Below are positions 1 to 14,981 of a stretch of 64,000 bases of DNA, piece after piece. The position numbers and the translations under genes were made by a program. This DNA is from Amoebophrya sp. A120 (lineage: Eukaryota > Sar > Dinophyceae > Syndiniales > Amoebophryaceae): assembly GCA_905178155.1 (NCBI GenBank), contig CAJINV010000007.1, positions 1,767,341 through 1,831,340 on the forward strand. The letters are read 5' to 3'. The notes under the pieces were generated by a model. It saw nothing but the letters and a program-made list of their open reading frames with translations, was not told the origin of the DNA and searched no databases. Position 1 is the stretch's first letter. Every line of letters starts with the position of its first letter.

Positions 1-13
1 ATTGTTATTTCAG

Positions 14-70
14 TATGAATTTGTCGTGTCGCCATTGCGGGAACGTGTAGATTCAGCGCGAAGATCCTAA
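14..70 (+). CDS. possible last exon of an upstream gene (partial)
   Basis: A pyrimidine-rich stretch ending in CAG at 11-13 is followed by 18 open codons (YEFVVSPLRERVDSARRS) and a TAA at 68-70. This looks like the terminal exon of a gene that begins before the window. It cannot be an upstream exon of the helicase at 218, because its frame closes at 70 and another stop (203-205) precedes the helicase start. It is too short for any functional statement. Confidence 0.3.
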   Translation, partial: YEFVVSPLRERVDSARRS

Positions 71-205
71 AGAATCATCATTTCCTCCACCATTTTTTCG
101 TTGCACTTGCATTTTTTGAAAGATCGTGTCACAATCGAGGGGGCGCAACTACTAGAAGCACTTTCATTCGCGCCTTGTTCACACGACTCCACAACATTGA
201 CATAA

Positions 206-2712
<2,507 letters not shown>

Positions 2713-5107
2713 AGAAACGCGAGACTACTGGACGAATTGGCGACGAAATGAAAATTGTGTTGCGCGACTTCTAGTATCATGCTGGGTTATTTTATCAATG
2801 GTTTGATACTGTGTGACGACGATGTAGAAGTAGTTTTTTTTGTTCTTGAAAAAGCTCGGCGGCCCACTAACAATCAACGTTTCATATTGATGTGGGTTAT
2901 GAACAGAAATGATGGCTGCAGCGGCACCTTCACCCTTCTTTTTCGTTTCTGTAGTGCCAGGCGTTGGAGAGGTATGCATGCGGATAAAGAATAAATTGCC
3001 CTCAAGGTTAAGAGCTACTTCTGTTGATGGACTTAGTACAACAAACGCGACACTAATTAGCTTCTTTGACGACTACGCAAGTGCTTGTAAGCCGTCTATC
3101 TAGCGGCCGTCTTGCAGCCCCCCGACGAGGACCTCGTCTCAACTTCTACACGGAAGTGATCAATGTATCACTTGCTACGCGGCCTGAAGTAGACTAGCGC
3201 AAGCCAACTTTAACTCCACTTAAGCATCATGCATATTGCGACCCAAAATTTTTTCAAGAATGGCATACTTACTCACACGTATTCTTGTAGCAGCACGTTT
3301 CGACCTCGTCAACTTCTTGCCACGACGTAGCTTGTTCCCATGTTTATTTTCTATTCAGACTTCTGCGAAACAACAAAAAAAAAATGTGCATTATTCTCAA
3401 CTTCAATTTTTCTAGTATCTCAACTTCTGACCTCGAAAAAGAACGACGGCCGAAATACAGGCTTGGCGTCAAGGCTATCATGAAACGGCGACAAGTTTGT
3501 ATTTTGATTTTGTCCTCCACTTTTCGAAAGATCAAATTCTGGTTTAAGTGTTGTCATCTACACGTACAGTCTAATCGACTCTATTTACTCTATAATGAAA
3601 AAATCGTCGAAACACGTCTGCAGCTGCAGGGGGGAGCAAAACATTAACAAAAATATTTGGAGGTGTAGCCATTGCTATGCCTGGAGCAGACGAAAGTAGA
3701 GTTAGTTTACCGTTGTATGAAATGCAAAAAGGAAGAGGAGCAATTGCATGACAAAGATGTAGAAGATATTAAGATGATACCCATATTACCAGAGCACATC
3801 ACCACTGAACTCGATCCAGAAAAGCGTTCAATAATTGTGTCGTCTAGTTCTTTTCTGCGTTCTTAAAAATGCTTATGCACCAGCTGCTTCTTTCTAATTC
3901 TTTCTGGCTTTTTCTCATATGTTTCCTTCTCTTGAACAAGACACTATTGTTGCGGAGGTGTCTGTAGCTTTCAAGTATTGCTTTGTTTGCTGGAGTTTAG
4001 TATTCGTTGCCTACACCTACACGATTCTTTTCAGCTTGATGCTTCCATGTTCTTTCAAATTGAATCGAAGTGCGCGCTCTTCCCTGCGTGTCGTTCGACT
4101 GGTGTCCTTCTTGTTGACCGAGCCGGCTCGCAGCGTGAGGACGTTGCCGTTCCGTAGCGAAAGCGAGTTTGACGAAACAACTATATTTGAAATGTTATCG
4201 GCATTCGTATCCATTGATTTCTCTGTCATCGCCGGCAAGCAACTACCGGCGGCAGCGTAATCCTCTCTTAATCCTGCGCAGGCTCATCTCCTCTCGACGG
4301 GATAGGACGGTTTCTGTTGATCCCGACTTCCTCCTTTTCCAGAAGTTGTGGAGCATTCTTGATCTTGTACTTTTTTGAGGCTCGAGGTAACTAGAGGAAG
4401 AAGTAGCAGTGGCGCGGCTGTTGAGATCAATTGTGAGCGAAGTGGCTTTCCGCCTTATTTCGGTTTGTGTGTGCTGAGGGATGGCGGACGCGGAGCGATA
4501 TTTTTTTATTTTTCTGATCCGGTATTGGAGCTTTATGTTTATACTATATTGAAATTAATCTTCGGGGTTACTGTTTTGTTTCTTCGCTGCCTGTCTTTCC
4601 GCTCTGTCGGCACTTTCCAAAAACGAAGAGCAGAGAGCGCGAATCCAGCAACAAAGAGAGGAGGAGCAGAGGGGGCGGGAGGAAATGGCGCAGAAGATCA
4701 GCGGCAAGCGCTGGCGCAGAATGCCCGGCGCAAGGGAGTCGGCGTGGCAGTTAGAATGTGACCCAGCGGTGCTATTCGAGGCGTGCGGCGACGACTTCTG
4801 CGAGAACAGCGGGAGAGAAATTAAATATGTCGCGGGGGTAGCTTTCTATCGCAACCAGGATGCAACCTGGGCGACGGAATGACCCCGAAGAGTTACAAGC
4901 ACGGTGTTCGAGTGCACGTCCCGATTGAAATGAAAGAGAAAAGGAACAAAATACATTTCTATAGGACAAGCACCAGTATGATGATGATGATGATGATTAA
5001 TCTTAATTTCTCGTTCTGTTTCTACGTTTTAGCTCCTCTAGACAGACATCTTCTAGGTTGTATCGAAACCAGACCTGTTTGTTGTCCTGAGAGGCAAAAA
5101 ACATAAA
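2713..5107. other. intergenic region, no firm gene
   Basis: No convincing gene was found in about 2.4 kb. Two weak candidates exist. One is a 64-codon frame at 3672-3866 with one CxxC pair and low GC3. The other is an open stretch at about 4619-4882 encoding a charged Glu/Arg/Gln segment (EEQRARIQQQREEEQ) that could be a lost or unassigned exon. A run of ATG repeats lies at 4978-4996. The last part is the 5' region of the IQ-motif gene. Confidence 0.5.
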
Positions 5108-8100
5108 ATGCCGTCCGCCGCGAGTTCGTCTCGTCCTCCTGTGAAGGAGAAGCCCCGGCTCGGGTCCCTCACGTTTGAGATGGAAATCGTCGACCCCATC
5201 CCCATTTTGGAGAAGCTCCAGCACATCCGCAAGGACTCGGACGACGCCTTCGTGACGCTCGTGGACACCTGTGCCCGTTGTTTTGAGAAGATGAGAAATT
5301 TGCAAGTCGAGCTACAATCGAAGCTGATCCTCACCAACGTGCCGCCGGAGGTCTGGCGCGAGCAGTGGGACGAGACGCAATTGGAAATGCTGAACTTACA
5401 CGGGTTGCTGTTCCACAAGGAAAACAGCTACCAAGCGTCGCTGAACACGCTAAACATCCAACGGAGGAACTGCCTCGCCAAGCACGACGCCCACTGGGAC
5501 TTCATCATCAAGGAATTCTCCCGCTGGGCCACCTGCTTGATCAAGCTCTCCCACCGCTACTACATCGTCGAGGACGAAATCAACTCGCGAGGCAAAGAAC
5601 TTTTGGAGCAGTATACGAAAATCCGGGCGCAGTTGGAGTACGCCACTACAACGCTCGACAACGCGCGCAAAGGGGTGGATTTGATCACGCAGGCGAAGTG
5701 GACCAACGACGAGGCGTTGCTGCAAAAATACGAGAACGGGTCGATTTTGATCCAGAAAATCGTTCGGGGGCACCAGACAAGGAAGTTCATGACGACTTTG
5801 AGGCATTCTATCGTCTTCATGCGGTACTACGTGAAGAGGTTCCTCGTCAAATTTCGCCGCGAGTTGATGCTGCGAAAGAAATGCGTACCCTACCTGATAA
5901 AAGTACAAGCCCATTGTAGACGGCACTTGGCGAAAAAAATCGTTGCTGCCCGGATGAACGAAGTGTGCGGGCCGATCGCGGAGAGGTTGAATCCGTTGCT
6001 GAAACGGTACTACTACGACACATGCTGGATGGAAAACACAGTTTTGGCCGGATGGGAAGAGTCGACTTTGGTACTCGACTGTGTAGTTGCGCTTGCTTCT
6101 ATCGCACGTATGAAACTTTTGAAGTTCTTGCTGTTCTGCATGACAACTGCATTCGACCACACTTGTTCTTGAAGACCAAAACCTCCCTAGAAAAAACTAC
6201 CCTTATCGCAGACCATGCAGCGTCTCTTCCGTGGCTTCCGCGGTCGCAAGCGGGCTCGGCGCGCCCAGGAGAAGAAGCGGAAAGAAGAGGCGGAGCGAGC
6301 GAGGTTGAAAGCGATGGCGCAGGCGGACCGGGATGCGGAGGAGACGAAGCGGAAAATGCGGGAAGAGGAGAAAGCACGGAAGAAGGCGTATTACAATGAA
6401 AAATGCCCCCACCCCAGAACTTGGGATCATTTGTATTGCAAACCTTTCCAAGCGAAACACACGCCCTCTTGCATCTATCAGCATCACAGATTGTCAGTCG
6501 TGAATAGCAAAAATTTGCATTGCAAAAGACCCCAGCAAGAGCGGCGCTTGTCATGCGAGCGATGCTATATACGCCTACACTCTGCATCAGAAAGATTCAC
6601 ACTCCTTTTATACATGGAAAAAAGTTTTCATTTGGAAACTTCACATCACAAATTATTCTTTTTGCATTTTTGGGGGTCGTGGGGGCATTTTTCACTGTAA
6701 TAAGGCGGAGGCGGAGTTTGCCGCCGCGCAGGCGAAGCGGGCGGAGATGCGGGCCCAGGCCGAGAAGGAGGAACGGGAGAGGCTAGCGCTGGAAGAGCAC
6801 CTGAAGCAGGAACGACGGAAGCAGGAGGCGATCGAGCGGCGGAAGGCGGAGCAGGAAGAAAAACTGCGGAAGAAGGACGAGATCGAGAAAAAGCGCGAGG
6901 TGATGAGGAGGAATCTGGAGAAACAGCGGAAAATCCAAGCGGAGCGGGAGAACAACCGGAAAGACATCGCGCGAGAAGCGCTGGCGGAACAGAGACGGGA
7001 GTACCGGGAAAAGCTCGCGGCGGACCGGGAGCAGCGGAAGCAGGAGGAGGTGGACCGGGAAAATGCGAGGTTGGAATCCGAGGCGTTGAAGCGCGCGAAA
7101 CTGCAGTGGTTGAACCGGCCGTGGCGGGGGGATGAGGAGGAAATCGCGGAATTCCGGGAGTGGTTCTTCTCGAAGTGGGGCGCGCTCGGTCCGGGAGGGC
7201 TGGCCGAAGCGCCGCTGCAGTTGTTGCAGTACCGCTCGACGAAGGCGTTTCAATTTCTAGACCGAGAAGTCGCCGAGGTTTTGCCTGCGCCGGGGTTTTT
7301 GGTGAAGAAGTTCACGGAGCTGCTCTGCATGAAGTTGAAGTACTGCCTGGAAATCCGTGCGGTGCAGCTATTCCAAGTTTTGGACCGCGGTTCGGGCGGC
7401 ACGGGGTTGATCCCCGTGGACGTGATTCTTGGCGAAGCGAGACCCAGTCCGCGGGAACCGGCGGGCCTGGCGGAGCTGCAGAAGTTCAAACGAACCTCCG
7501 CTCTGAACGCGGCCATCATCGAACTGTCGAAGCAAACGCCCCTGGTTTTGGAGCCGGGGGACGCGCCACCCGCGGAAAATCCCCCCGCGGTTTGCTTCCG
7601 ACCGGGCATCGAGCAGCCAGACGTGTTTTTCACGACCGCGTTTTGGGTCATTTCGAATTTCGCGCGCTTCATTTCGGAAAAGAAGGAGGACTTCATGACC
7701 GACAAATCTTCTTCAGGAGGAGGAGTCGCCGCCTTGAGGTCCGGAAAGAGGTTATCGCCATTTTTGGAAGATCCTAAAGCGTCCGCCGTTGCGGGGAATT
7801 TGATGAGAAGAGACCGCCGGGAGATGAAGCAACGACGAGGTGGACGAGGACAAGCGTCTGCGAGGAACAGAAGCGCGGACCCGGACATCAACAAGGATGA
7901 CTCGTCGCCGGTACAAGCGGCAGAGGGTGCGGCTGCCGCGGTGCCAGTGAGTCCAGAAGTAGCTCCTGGGGTGTCGTCAAAGAACAACGAAGATCGAGGT
8001 CCCTTCGCCAGCGACTCCTCCCCCGGATCTCCATCCTCTCCGGAGCAGGGACATTCAAAATCCCCGTTACAAACACAGCGGACAGCGAGGGCAGCTGCGT

Positions 8101-9455
8101 CGCCCAGACATGGAGCGACAAACTTCGTTCCCGAAGACCTTTCTTCTCTTTCCGAATATAGCGAGGAGGATGAGGAAAATGAAGCGCAACAGCCCTCTTC
8201 TTCCACCAAGCAGAAAGAGATCACCCTGCGGTGCAAGGCTTTCACAGTGGACGACATCCTGGTCGAAATTGAAATGCGGGTCTCGAACCCGCGGAAGACG
8301 AACAAGCGGCACCTGTCCATGTTCCTGCGCGCGGCGAAGTCGGTCCACGTGCGGGTGGTTTTCTACGTGGAAAACACGATTGGTCTCCCGAAGGACTTGA
8401 AGTTCGAACGATCCAGTGACATTCTCGGGGAACGGAAGTTTCTGGATGACTATTGCGACGAGTATTCCGTGAAACTGAGCAACGACGAACTGGACGCGTT
8501 GGCCGGGGAGCCGTTTGGAGAAGGTGCTGGAGGGGAACAAAATAAAGGAGCAGGCAATCTCCTTCCCGGCGCCGTTGAAGCTGCTGCTGCACCAGCGGGA
8601 CCAGGACCAACAGCAGCAGCAGCAGGACCTACCACAGCGAAATCTGATCTCGCAGTTGGTTTTGTCTTACTCCAAGATCTGAAAGCGAGACCGGACCCAG
8701 TGTTGGTTTTCGACCATCCGCAAGATCGGTCGAAACAGGTTGTGAAGTGGCTTCCACAGTTGCGTTTAGAATTCCTCTTGCAGTACTACCCGCGGGGCGT
8801 CGGGATCAAATCGCCGCCCTTCAAAATCGGTCGGGACGGCCCCTTCATGCTGGAATTCTGGCCGCGCGGCTCGACGAACGCCACGAAAACCGGGAATTGC
8901 AGCATCTGTCTTCACGCCCCGAGGTTAAAGAACGCAGTTTGCAACGTGCAGTTTTGGGCGTGTGAATTGGACTGTTTCGTGGAGGACAACACATTGTCGA
9001 AGGAGAAACTTCCCGGCGATGACTTACTGGCAGAAACCGCGGAACAGAAGGCGAAACTGACGCAACGGGACATGGCGCTTGACAGCTCCGGCGGTGGAAA
9101 TGCGAACAACAAATCAGCGAGGAAGCGAATTCTGTCGAAAGACAAGGAATACCGCTTGGAATACACAGCAGCTGCTCCTTCTATCGGGTTAGGAGCCGGC
9201 AGCAGTTCATCCTCTGCCTACCGCCCCTCCGACCGGGTCGCGACGGTGTCTGGTGCGACGTCGAGAGCGGAAAATAAGTGTATGCTGGACGAATTTTGCG
9301 CGACGACGGATGTCGCCTTGGAGGAGGACCAGCACGGCGGGAGGTCGGTGGTTCTGGGCTGCGTCTTCAAGCGGCTGGTGGTGGAAGCGCAGAAGGACAA
9401 GCTGAAATCCTTGGCGGCAGGCCTGGACGTGGGGTCGATTGCTTTCAACTTTTAG
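5108..9455 (+). CDS. IQ-motif, long coiled-coil protein of unknown function
   Basis: Exons 5108-6070, 6212-6388 and 6708-9455 give 1295 aa. The ATG follows an A-rich leader (ACATAAA) and opens a GC3-rich frame. Three IQ-like calmodulin-binding segments are visible: near residue 214 (IQKIVRGHQTRKF), near 261 (VQAHCRRHLAKK) and at 322-336 (MQRLFRGFRGRKR). A Glu/Arg/Lys-rich coiled coil runs from about 338 to 515. A more globular stretch with aromatic residues follows (about 515-650), then a disordered Ser/Pro/Ala region and a C-terminal conserved-looking region from about residue 885. Intron 1 is GT-AG (6071-6211); intron 2 is an introner. The architecture suggests a calmodulin-regulated cytoskeletal or flagellar scaffold. 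That role is inferred, since no named family was recognised. Confidence 0.85.
6389..6702. mobile_element. introner IE-2 inside the IQ-motif gene
   Basis: The 314-bp element begins TATTACAATG and ends CACTGTAATA. The terminal inverted repeats share GTGAAAAATGCCCCCAC and differ at one position near the tip. Target duplication AGGCG lies at 6384-6388 and 6703-6707. Excision with one AGGCG joins AAG GCG|GAG GCG in frame within the coiled coil. The AAAAATGCCCCC core is shared with the introner at 62203. Confidence 0.9.
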
Positions 9456-10298
9456 ATAGAAATAAATCATCCATCCGTATCCACCGCTACGTTGGCGACT
9501 AGAAACGTTTCTTTCTCGTCATAGGACGAGGAGTTTTAAGTTTTGCTCATTAGCTCGAATGATTCATCTCAACATGATTTTGGCTACGAGTGCTTTGGCT
9601 TTTATACGTAGGCGAGAGACTTCTTTACATTCATCTGATTTTGCAAGCGCTGCGTTCTGCAGCTGCGCCAGCTTTCGATGAGAACCTCGCTTGAAGATTC
9701 GCTTTTCGATTTTAGCCTCCCGCTGCAGCCAATGCTGCTTCATTCGCTTGATGTTTTGCGTCGTCGACGAGAGATTCTGTATCATCGGAGTTGTGCTTGT
9801 TCATGGCTACCGGCAAGCCAGGATAAGGAATCGTCTAACTCCTGCGAGCAGTGGTAGACCATCGCCTCGGGTAACAGAGCAATCGTATTTCGTGGTACGA
9901 CGGACCTTCGAAGAAATCATCGAAATCTTTGGCGCTTCGTAGTATCGGCTGCGAGCTGCAGCAGTGTGCCACGCTCGCTTGCAAGAAAGAGAGTAGAAGC
10001 ACCCATCTCAATTTTTCCGGAATTTTCGAATTCAACCGGCACTGGCTGTCGTAGATTTGTTCTTCTTTTGTTTTTTCACTCCTGGAGAAGGAGGAGTAAA
10101 ACAGTTTTAGCAGGAAGTACGAAGAGAGAGCGACGTCCTAATCGGTTTGTTTTGCTGCAGTGTTGGGCTGCAGCGAGAACTTGTTTCGGTTTTTCTTTTC
10201 GTCTAAACTTTTTGCATCGCGGCGCGAAAAATCTGCACCATCTGCCTCTGCGGTTGGTGCATTACAAAACTTGCTTCTTCATCACGACAACGACTATC
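9456..10298. other. intergenic region and PP2C 5' leader
   Basis: No supported gene. The frame of the PP2C gene stays open upstream to 9966, but the codons there have weak GC3 and the protein looks like arbitrary sequence, so this is read as 5' leader. Confidence 0.5.
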
Positions 10299-12979
10299 AT
10301 GACATCCTCGCCGCATCAGGATTGCAAAAAGGCGGTGAAGAGGATGTCTCAACATCCCGAGAACAAAGCTGGAAAACAAGATGAGGCAGCTGTTGATCCC
10401 AGTACGAAAAAGCAAAAAACTAATGAGGATGGTGCAGCGGGCACGGGAGCTCCTGGTGGCAATAAAGCCGGCGGGGCAAACGGGAGCAAGGTCCCGAACG
10501 CATCTCCAACGGCCTCTAACTCCTCCCACCGCTCGGGGTCGACCGGCCGAACCGGAAAGAATAACAAGGACGCAAAGACGGGTGGTGTCAACGCGGCCGG
10601 GAATAAAGGTGGTGATAACTCAGCGCGGAACAACCAGAATACTGGTCCTGGTGGTGGAAAAGGAAAAGCGCCAGCGTTCGTCGCCGCTGGCCCAAATGGA
10701 AATGCAGCAAGAAGAAATCCGCTCCCGTCTCCGGAAGGTCCCCGCGGTAACAACAACAACAAGGGAAAGGGAAAAAACGGTGGAAGCAAAGGCGGTGCTG
10801 CCGGCAAAGCGGACGGAAACAACAACAAACCGGTGAACAATGGTGCTAGTGCAAATAATGCAGCTGCTAATGCCAACATTGCGTCGAGCGTCGTCTCCGC
10901 AAAATCGAAAGAAAATCCTGCCGCAGGAGCTGGTGTTAAAGCCAATGCTGGTGGCGCGAACAAGAATAAAGAAAATTTCCAGCCACCGCTGCGAGGGAAG
11001 GTGATCGAAGCGAAAGTAGACACGGGCTTGCACGCAAATCGCGGCCGATCAATGACTCGTGACAAGGAACCGAAGGCGGTGAACCGTGACAAGGAACCGA
11101 AGCAGGCGGTGAACCGTGACAAGGAACCGAAGGGGAATAACAACAAAGGAGCGCCGATGAATCCACCTCCCACCGTGCAGCTTCCTTTGAAGCGAAACCG
11201 CAGTCCCAAGCGGGCTGCAGAACAACGGGGTAGTTTGCCGAGGCAGAATACAAAGGACAATTGCGGTGCCGGCGTGGCCAAGTTGAACACCTCCTTCGAA
11301 AAGCAAGCGGCCGCGGTAGTAGCTGCTGCGAAAAACAAGGACGCTGGTGCAACTTCTGGCGAGCAAAACCCAGCTGCTTCCCTCCAGCAAGTCGGCAAAG
11401 CGCATGTGATCGCGAAAGGGGACAAAGCAAGCAGCAAGGAATCCCCCAAGCACGCGGCAAAAGCCGCGGGTTCCACCCTGCACATCCCTGCTCTGGCGAG
11501 TAACAAGAGACCGCGGGGGAACTCGTCCGCTTCCAACCCGGGATCCAGCCACAATTCGCCAGTCAACAGTCCGCGTGCAAGGTTAGCGAAGTCTCCAAGC
11601 AAAAACGCGCCGGACGGCATCGAGGATAATTTGGAGGGCGATGGTGGGAAAGCGGCAAAGCTCCGGAAATCGAGTATGAATATGGACCAGCTACCGGGAG
11701 CGAAAAGTCCCATCAACCGGGCGGCGCGGCAGTCGGATTTGTTAATCAACTTGGACATGCAAAATTTCGAGCTGCCGAAGCGGGATCAGGACGATGAGCT
11801 GAACCCGAAATTCGGAATGCACACCTTGAAGGTATAAAGATTCTGAAGGATCATGCTGTTTCTTTCAGTTGCTCCTTGTCTCATTCTTGCATGACAAACA
11901 GAATCGAGTGGTTGTTGCAGCTGGTGCGCTGCTGCAGCACATTGAAGTAAGCAAAGACGGCGTTCTACTATAATCACAGGGAAAGCGGGAGACCAACGAA
12001 GATGCTCACATCCACATCATGCGTTTTTCCGAGACCGGCTGGGAGAACGCCGGGCTCTACGCCACCAAGGAGAAGCCACTGCAGCTCTACGGTTGCTTCG
12101 ACGGGCACGGTGGACCGGAGTGCGCAAAGTGGATCGCGAACAAGCTGCCGGGGAAGCTGCGGGAGTACCTCGACTTGATGAACCAGAAAAAGACCAAGCT
12201 TGACCCGCCGGCGAAGGACGTGGACAAGGTAAAGTACGCGTTTTCGTTCACCTTCGAACAGTTGGACATCGAGTACATTTCGCAGCACATGAAGTCGGAG
12301 GCGGGCTGCACCGCGGTGGTGTGCTTGCTGGACCAGGTCTCCCAGAACATCTTCTGCGCCAACGTCGGGGACAGCCGGGCGATCATCGGGCGCAGCAAGA
12401 ACGCGTTGGCAATTTCGCGGGACCACGACCCGAAGGCGGAAGGGGAGAAGCAGAGGGTCCAGGCGGTCGGGACCGTGGATCCGGACGTATTTTTTTTTGC
12501 GGAAATCGATGAAATGAAGGGTTTTGAGGGTCTGTTTTTTTGCATGATAGTCTTTGTCTGCATTGTATGAAAATAAAAATCACACTGACTTCTATCAGGG
12601 TTACGTGAATGACACGGTGAACATGACCCGGTGCTTGGGCGACCGCCAGGGCAAGTTCCGCGAGAACAAGGGCTACTTTTCCCGCAACTTTGCCCTTGCC
12701 ACCAGCCCGGAGGTGTACATGCAGAAGATTACGGAGGTGCACCAGTTTGTCTTGCTGTGCTGCGACGGCATGTTTGAATCGCCGAAGATCTTCACCAGTG
12801 GGTCGCTGTGCTCCCGAGCGCGGGAGCTCCTGCTCGACGGGAAATCGGTGAAACAGGTCCCGAAGATACTGTGCTCGGAGGCGATTGCGAAGGGCAGTGA
12901 GGATAACTGCACGGTCATGATGGTCTTGTTCGATAACCCACAGCTGGACGAAATCGTGGAAGAAAACTCGAAAATTTAG
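10299..12979 (+). CDS. PP2C-family (PPM) Ser/Thr protein phosphatase with long disordered N-terminus
   Basis: Exons 10299-11831, 11980-12486 and 12599-12979 (both introns GT-AG) give 806 aa. Residues 1-511 are a low-complexity Asn/Gly/Ala/Lys/Pro region with a triplicated RDKEPK motif (11058-11132). The phosphatase domain follows: ETNEDAH (metal-site region), CFDGHGGPE, ANVGDSRAII, MTRCLGD, CCDGMFE and SEDNCT. These are the ordered PP2C motifs with the metal-binding Asp residues present, so it should be a Mg/Mn-dependent phosphatase. The usual SRxxGD reads TRCLGD. The start at 10299 is chosen over an upstream frame opening at 9966 because compositional bias begins there. The first exon encodes only the disordered tail, so the catalytic domain is confined to exons 2 and 3. 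Substrate unknown. Confidence 0.9.
11058..11132 (+). repeat. triplicated RDKEPK coding repeat
   Basis: Three near-identical 18-nt units encoding RDKEPK start at 11058, 11085 and 11115, separated by AVN and QAVN codons. They lie in the disordered N-terminal region of the PP2C gene and look like a recent in-frame tandem expansion. Confidence 0.85.
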
Positions 12980-14981
12980 ATTTTTTCTACGCACAACTTC
13001 TGCAGCACTTTAACTGTTCTTAGTCACGTATTGTGCATGGTATGGAAATTCCAATTTGTAGCCGCCAGCTACTGTTTAGTAGAACTACTCTAAAGTAGCT
13101 ACAGCTAGCACCACCCTTGAGCTCACAAACTGATTTACACTGATTATCCGAGTAGATGCGTCTTCTTGCAGAGCAGACTATCTGCAAGAACAAATAAACA
13201 GAATCAAACCCGCCACTCCAGCAGCTATTGACTGCTGTATGTATGGAATTTAGCTTGCACATGCCTACCCACCTTGCTACTTTCTCAACAGGCCTAAAAG
13301 ATGAAGGACTTCGATATGACTTTCATCTGTTTCTCTTCTACATTACCGAAAATCTGGAAGAAGAGTCGGAAGATGCCCGAGTATTATCCCTTCTGTTCCT
13401 TGTGCAGAATGAAGCGGCAACTTCCTCCAGTTCCGTGTTGCAGCAGGTGCTGGAACTTATTGGCCTCGTATTCCACCGCAAACTCTACTACAATAAGCAT
13501 GCGACCCGCTCTGGTCGTACCGTTCGAGTGCAACGTAAAAACACCATTGAGCTTCCACTTCTCCTTTATTACCCCCTCCATCTTCTACATTAGATTTAGA
13601 ACGCCGAGCAAGCCAGTTTGTTGGTGATGTCACTTTATTGTCAGAGGTGTCATTGTAAACCTGTCTACTAGCTGCTTCGCTCACTAAATGAGAACCATAC
13701 TACCCCCCCTCTTCGCAGTAAAGTAGATCTTTAGCTGGACATGTCGTGTAGAACTCGACTACGCAACCCTGATATGAGGTAGCTGTAGTTTACTCTAGTA
13801 CTCAATAGACTTCTATGCTCTTCGCGCTTTTGCTAGTTTCACTTGTAGAAGCTTTGCATGCTTACTGTCCGTACAAAGCGAGGGCACAGCTGCGTTTTCC
13901 TCTTTTCCGAATCCTTGCAGCTCATCTATTACTATTCTATCAATGCTCGTCGTAAAAGGTACGAGCCGTTGACCTCAACCCAACCTCCAGATTCAAAGGA
14001 GGACCGGTACTATATTAGAATTTTTGTAAATTTCTTCGTATGAATGTAGTTCTTGCACTCGGCACTGCGCAACTGTTTTTGATGTAGCACCTAAGCTACC
14101 TTTACATCAGTTGACAGAAGCAGATTTGGGGTACAATAAAGAATGAGAATCGGGATGCAGCAGAAACAGCTGAGTTGGTGTCGCAGAATCAAGGATGCGG
14201 ATCAACATCAAATTTCCGCCAGCTCCAGCGCTTCCCGTTGCGACGCCTGTCTCGGAGAAGAGGACAAGTAGATGACTAGGTTCCCGCAGTCCTATACGAT
14301 TTCTACCGTGAACGCGTTTTGTTTCGACGATGATTTATCGATCACTTTTCGGATCAGTCAAGCCAAGTTTTTTGGCATCGTAACTGGCGTTTTCGCTTGT
14401 GGTAGATGATCAGCGTTTCCTCGTCTCCCCTTGCTATGTGGCCGGAGCATTATACATCTGCACATCGGACGAGCGTCAAGCTAGAGGGAGATTTCGTTGA
14501 GCGATCAAAAACGTAAACGTATAAAATATGTCAGCACGAAAATTGTTCTTCTACTTGTTCGACTTTGCTGCAGGTAGCGCCTGTGACCCCGGTTCTGGAG
14601 TCAGTGCGGCGTGTCTTCGTTTTACTTGTAGAAAACGGTTAATATCGCCACACCGTCGTGATTCATTTTCGCAAATAAGTCCAAAAAGAAAAAGATAAAG
14701 TCTTGTCATCGCAATTTGTATTTGATTTCTGGCAGAAGCTTCCGCCGCGTCGTGGCCAAGCAAAACTTTTCCAGTTTTCTTAGAAGCATCAATCATGGTC
14801 TTTCGCCAGGAGCTCACGGTAGCTGCACAGGAGCAGGTGCTGCAAGCTTTTGAGAGCAGGCATCAATACGGGGGAGCAAGAAAGCCAATAAAGCTGCTCT
14901 TTCGCCCGTGCACATTGATACCTTCGGTCGGAGTTCTTCGTCTTGGACGAGCAAAAGAAATCAGCACCGCGTTCTTTAACG
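12980..14981. other. intergenic region, weak ORFs only
   Basis: About 2 kb between the PP2C gene and the next coding signal. A Cys-containing frame at 13301-13627 (FCSLCRMKRQ and CCSRCWN) and an overlapping 121-codon frame at 13228-13593 are open, but neither shows clear GC3 bias or a recognisable domain. The ATG at 14795 opens the frame used further downstream, but its first codons lack the local codon bias. Confidence 0.4.

Noticed and set aside
5450-6160. Long reverse-strand frame opposite the IQ-motif gene
   Set aside because: Complement shadow of a GC3-rich exon; its own codon bias is wrong and no domain appears. The same applies to reverse frames at 7250-8320, 10349-11758 and 14986-15889.
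9966-10298. Extended N-terminus of the PP2C protein
   Set aside because: Frame is open, but codon bias starts only at the ATG at 10299 and the upstream peptide looks arbitrary.
13228-13627. Overlapping frames with Cys pairs resembling a zinc-binding segment
   Set aside because: Spacing does not match a zinc-finger or DHHC pattern and GC3 is not clearly raised in either frame.
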